A stretch of 64,000 nucleotides of DNA from Pseudorasbora parva. Taxonomy: Eukaryota; Chordata; Actinopteri; Cypriniformes; Gobionidae. Below are positions 63,001-64,000 of this stretch, piece after piece. The stretch's first letter is position 1; each line of letters starts with the position of its first letter. The stretch spans positions 34,542,951 to 34,606,950 of the forward strand of contig NC_090188.1 of NCBI RefSeq assembly GCF_024679245.1. Reading direction: 5' to 3'. Both the position numbers and the translations under genes were made by a program. The notes below the pieces were generated by a model. The model had not been told where the DNA came from, ran no database searches, and was given only the letters and a program-made list of their open reading frames with translations.

Positions 63001-64000
63001 CAATTTTCTTGTGTGTTACAATAAGTATGTGAATTGTTGTGGTTATATTTATATTCTCTAAAATTCTACATATTTAGTTCTACAAAAATCGTTTTTAGAA
63101 ACCAAAGGTTGAAGAAGCCATGTACACTATTCCATGTTTTCCCCCCTTGTTACAAATATACAGAAAACTACTGCTCCTCATAAATCATCTTGATCATCTC
63201 GTGTGTGTACTTAATACTCATTATGTTTCTTTAGTCAGATGGAGATGAGACATTCATCAATGTCATCCTTTATCATGCTGTGCTTTACTGATGGTGTGTA
63301 GCCTACATTTTAGGGGGATGAAGCAACAAACATGAAATCTTTATTAAATTCTGCAAGCTGTTTATTTCTGCAGGCATACCGGATGGCATCTGTCCACCTG
63401 CTCGACAACAGCATGTTAGTGGATCAGCAAAACTATTAGACTTTTTGTTTGCTTGTTTGATGTTGATGTCTGTTTACTTGCTGACCAAGTAGTTTTTAAC
63501 TCTTTACTTACTGAATAGTTAAATTATATGTATAGTAATAATAGGTAGGCCTATATATGTATTGCAATTATAATGTTACTTTTTTATAGTTGTATTATTA
63601 TTATTTCTATTATATTATTACTATATTACTAATACTATTTTATAGTAACTTACAGTTAACAAATACTGCTGTTCCCATTTTATGAATATTGTATAATGTT
63701 GTTTGGGGAATAAGACAAAAAAAAGTGCAAAGGTATGCCTGTATTTTATAAGCACAGAGCTGCTGATGGTACTTCTAAAAAACACATCTTGACAGTTTTA
63801 TTAACTGTAACATGCTGCAGAAAATTTTATAAAATGAATGATACAGATTTTAAAATATATTAATTATAAGTAAAAATGGGGTGGTTTCTCACAGTAACCA
63901 CTAAACATATGCATAAAACATAAGCATAAAATGTGGTGGTTGCACACAGTAGCCATAATGCATATTTACATGGCAAGAGCAGTATAAAACATTGTTTATG
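63001..64000. other. no gene recognised
   Basis: This is AT-rich DNA after the Tx1-B LINE. I see no conserved protein, repeat end or RNA gene. Confidence 0.6.

Overview
This window looks like transposon-packed nuclear DNA of a teleost fish. Several repeats are ones I recall as abundant in cyprinids: L2 tails with a TTGA-type terminus, Tc1-like debris, TTAA MITEs, DIRS elements and Tx1 LINEs. That lineage call rests on memory of repeat families, not on a search. I found no convincing intact host gene, tRNA, rRNA or CRISPR array. Nearly all coding signal belongs to retrotransposons and DNA transposons in various states of decay.

Layout. 1-3092: minus-strand DIRS retrotransposon running off the left edge (DIRS-1). 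5364-6608: plus-strand DIRS relic with internal complementary region (ICR) and right terminal repeat (DIRS-2). 6609-12205: AT-rich DNA with microsatellites, a broken Tc1/mariner-like element and an L2 tail. 12206-12490: solo DIRS terminal repeat. 12908-14903: LTR retrotransposon carrying only a gag-like gene. 14967-20575: DIRS-type element with complete termini that encodes only gag (gDIRS-A). 20742-23544: deleted DIRS-3. 23894-33199: one Tc1-like transposon split by a Ty3/gypsy element (Gypsy-1) and a piggyBac-type TTAA element. A second copy of that TTAA element sits inside Gypsy-1, and the Tc1-borne copy carries a hAT element, giving up to three nested levels. 33845-37557: MITEs and LTR-like pieces. 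37941-42378: second gag-only DIRS copy (gDIRS-B). 44517-51236: Gypsy-2, bounded by a 5-bp duplication and split by a rearranged L2 LINE. 53416-55336 and 55337 to about 63000: two Tx1-type LINEs head to tail. The second is interrupted by Gypsy-3 (57170-60085), whose LTR holds a hAT MITE (57585-58721).

How the parts relate. Insertion order can be read from target-site duplications: TTAA for piggyBac-like elements, 8 bp for hAT, 5 bp for Gypsy, and a shared AAC/GTT core for DIRS. The most unusual objects are the two gag-only DIRS elements. They keep inverted terminal repeats, an ICR whose junction joins both ends at GTT, a TATA-containing terminal repeat and a gag ORF, but no reverse transcriptase, RNase H, methyltransferase-like or tyrosine recombinase genes. 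That space is filled by about 3.5 kb of GC-rich DNA containing an array of short GGCC palindromes. They are best read as non-autonomous elements mobilised by a related full-length DIRS. All assignments come from reading translations and repeats by eye; no database search was run.
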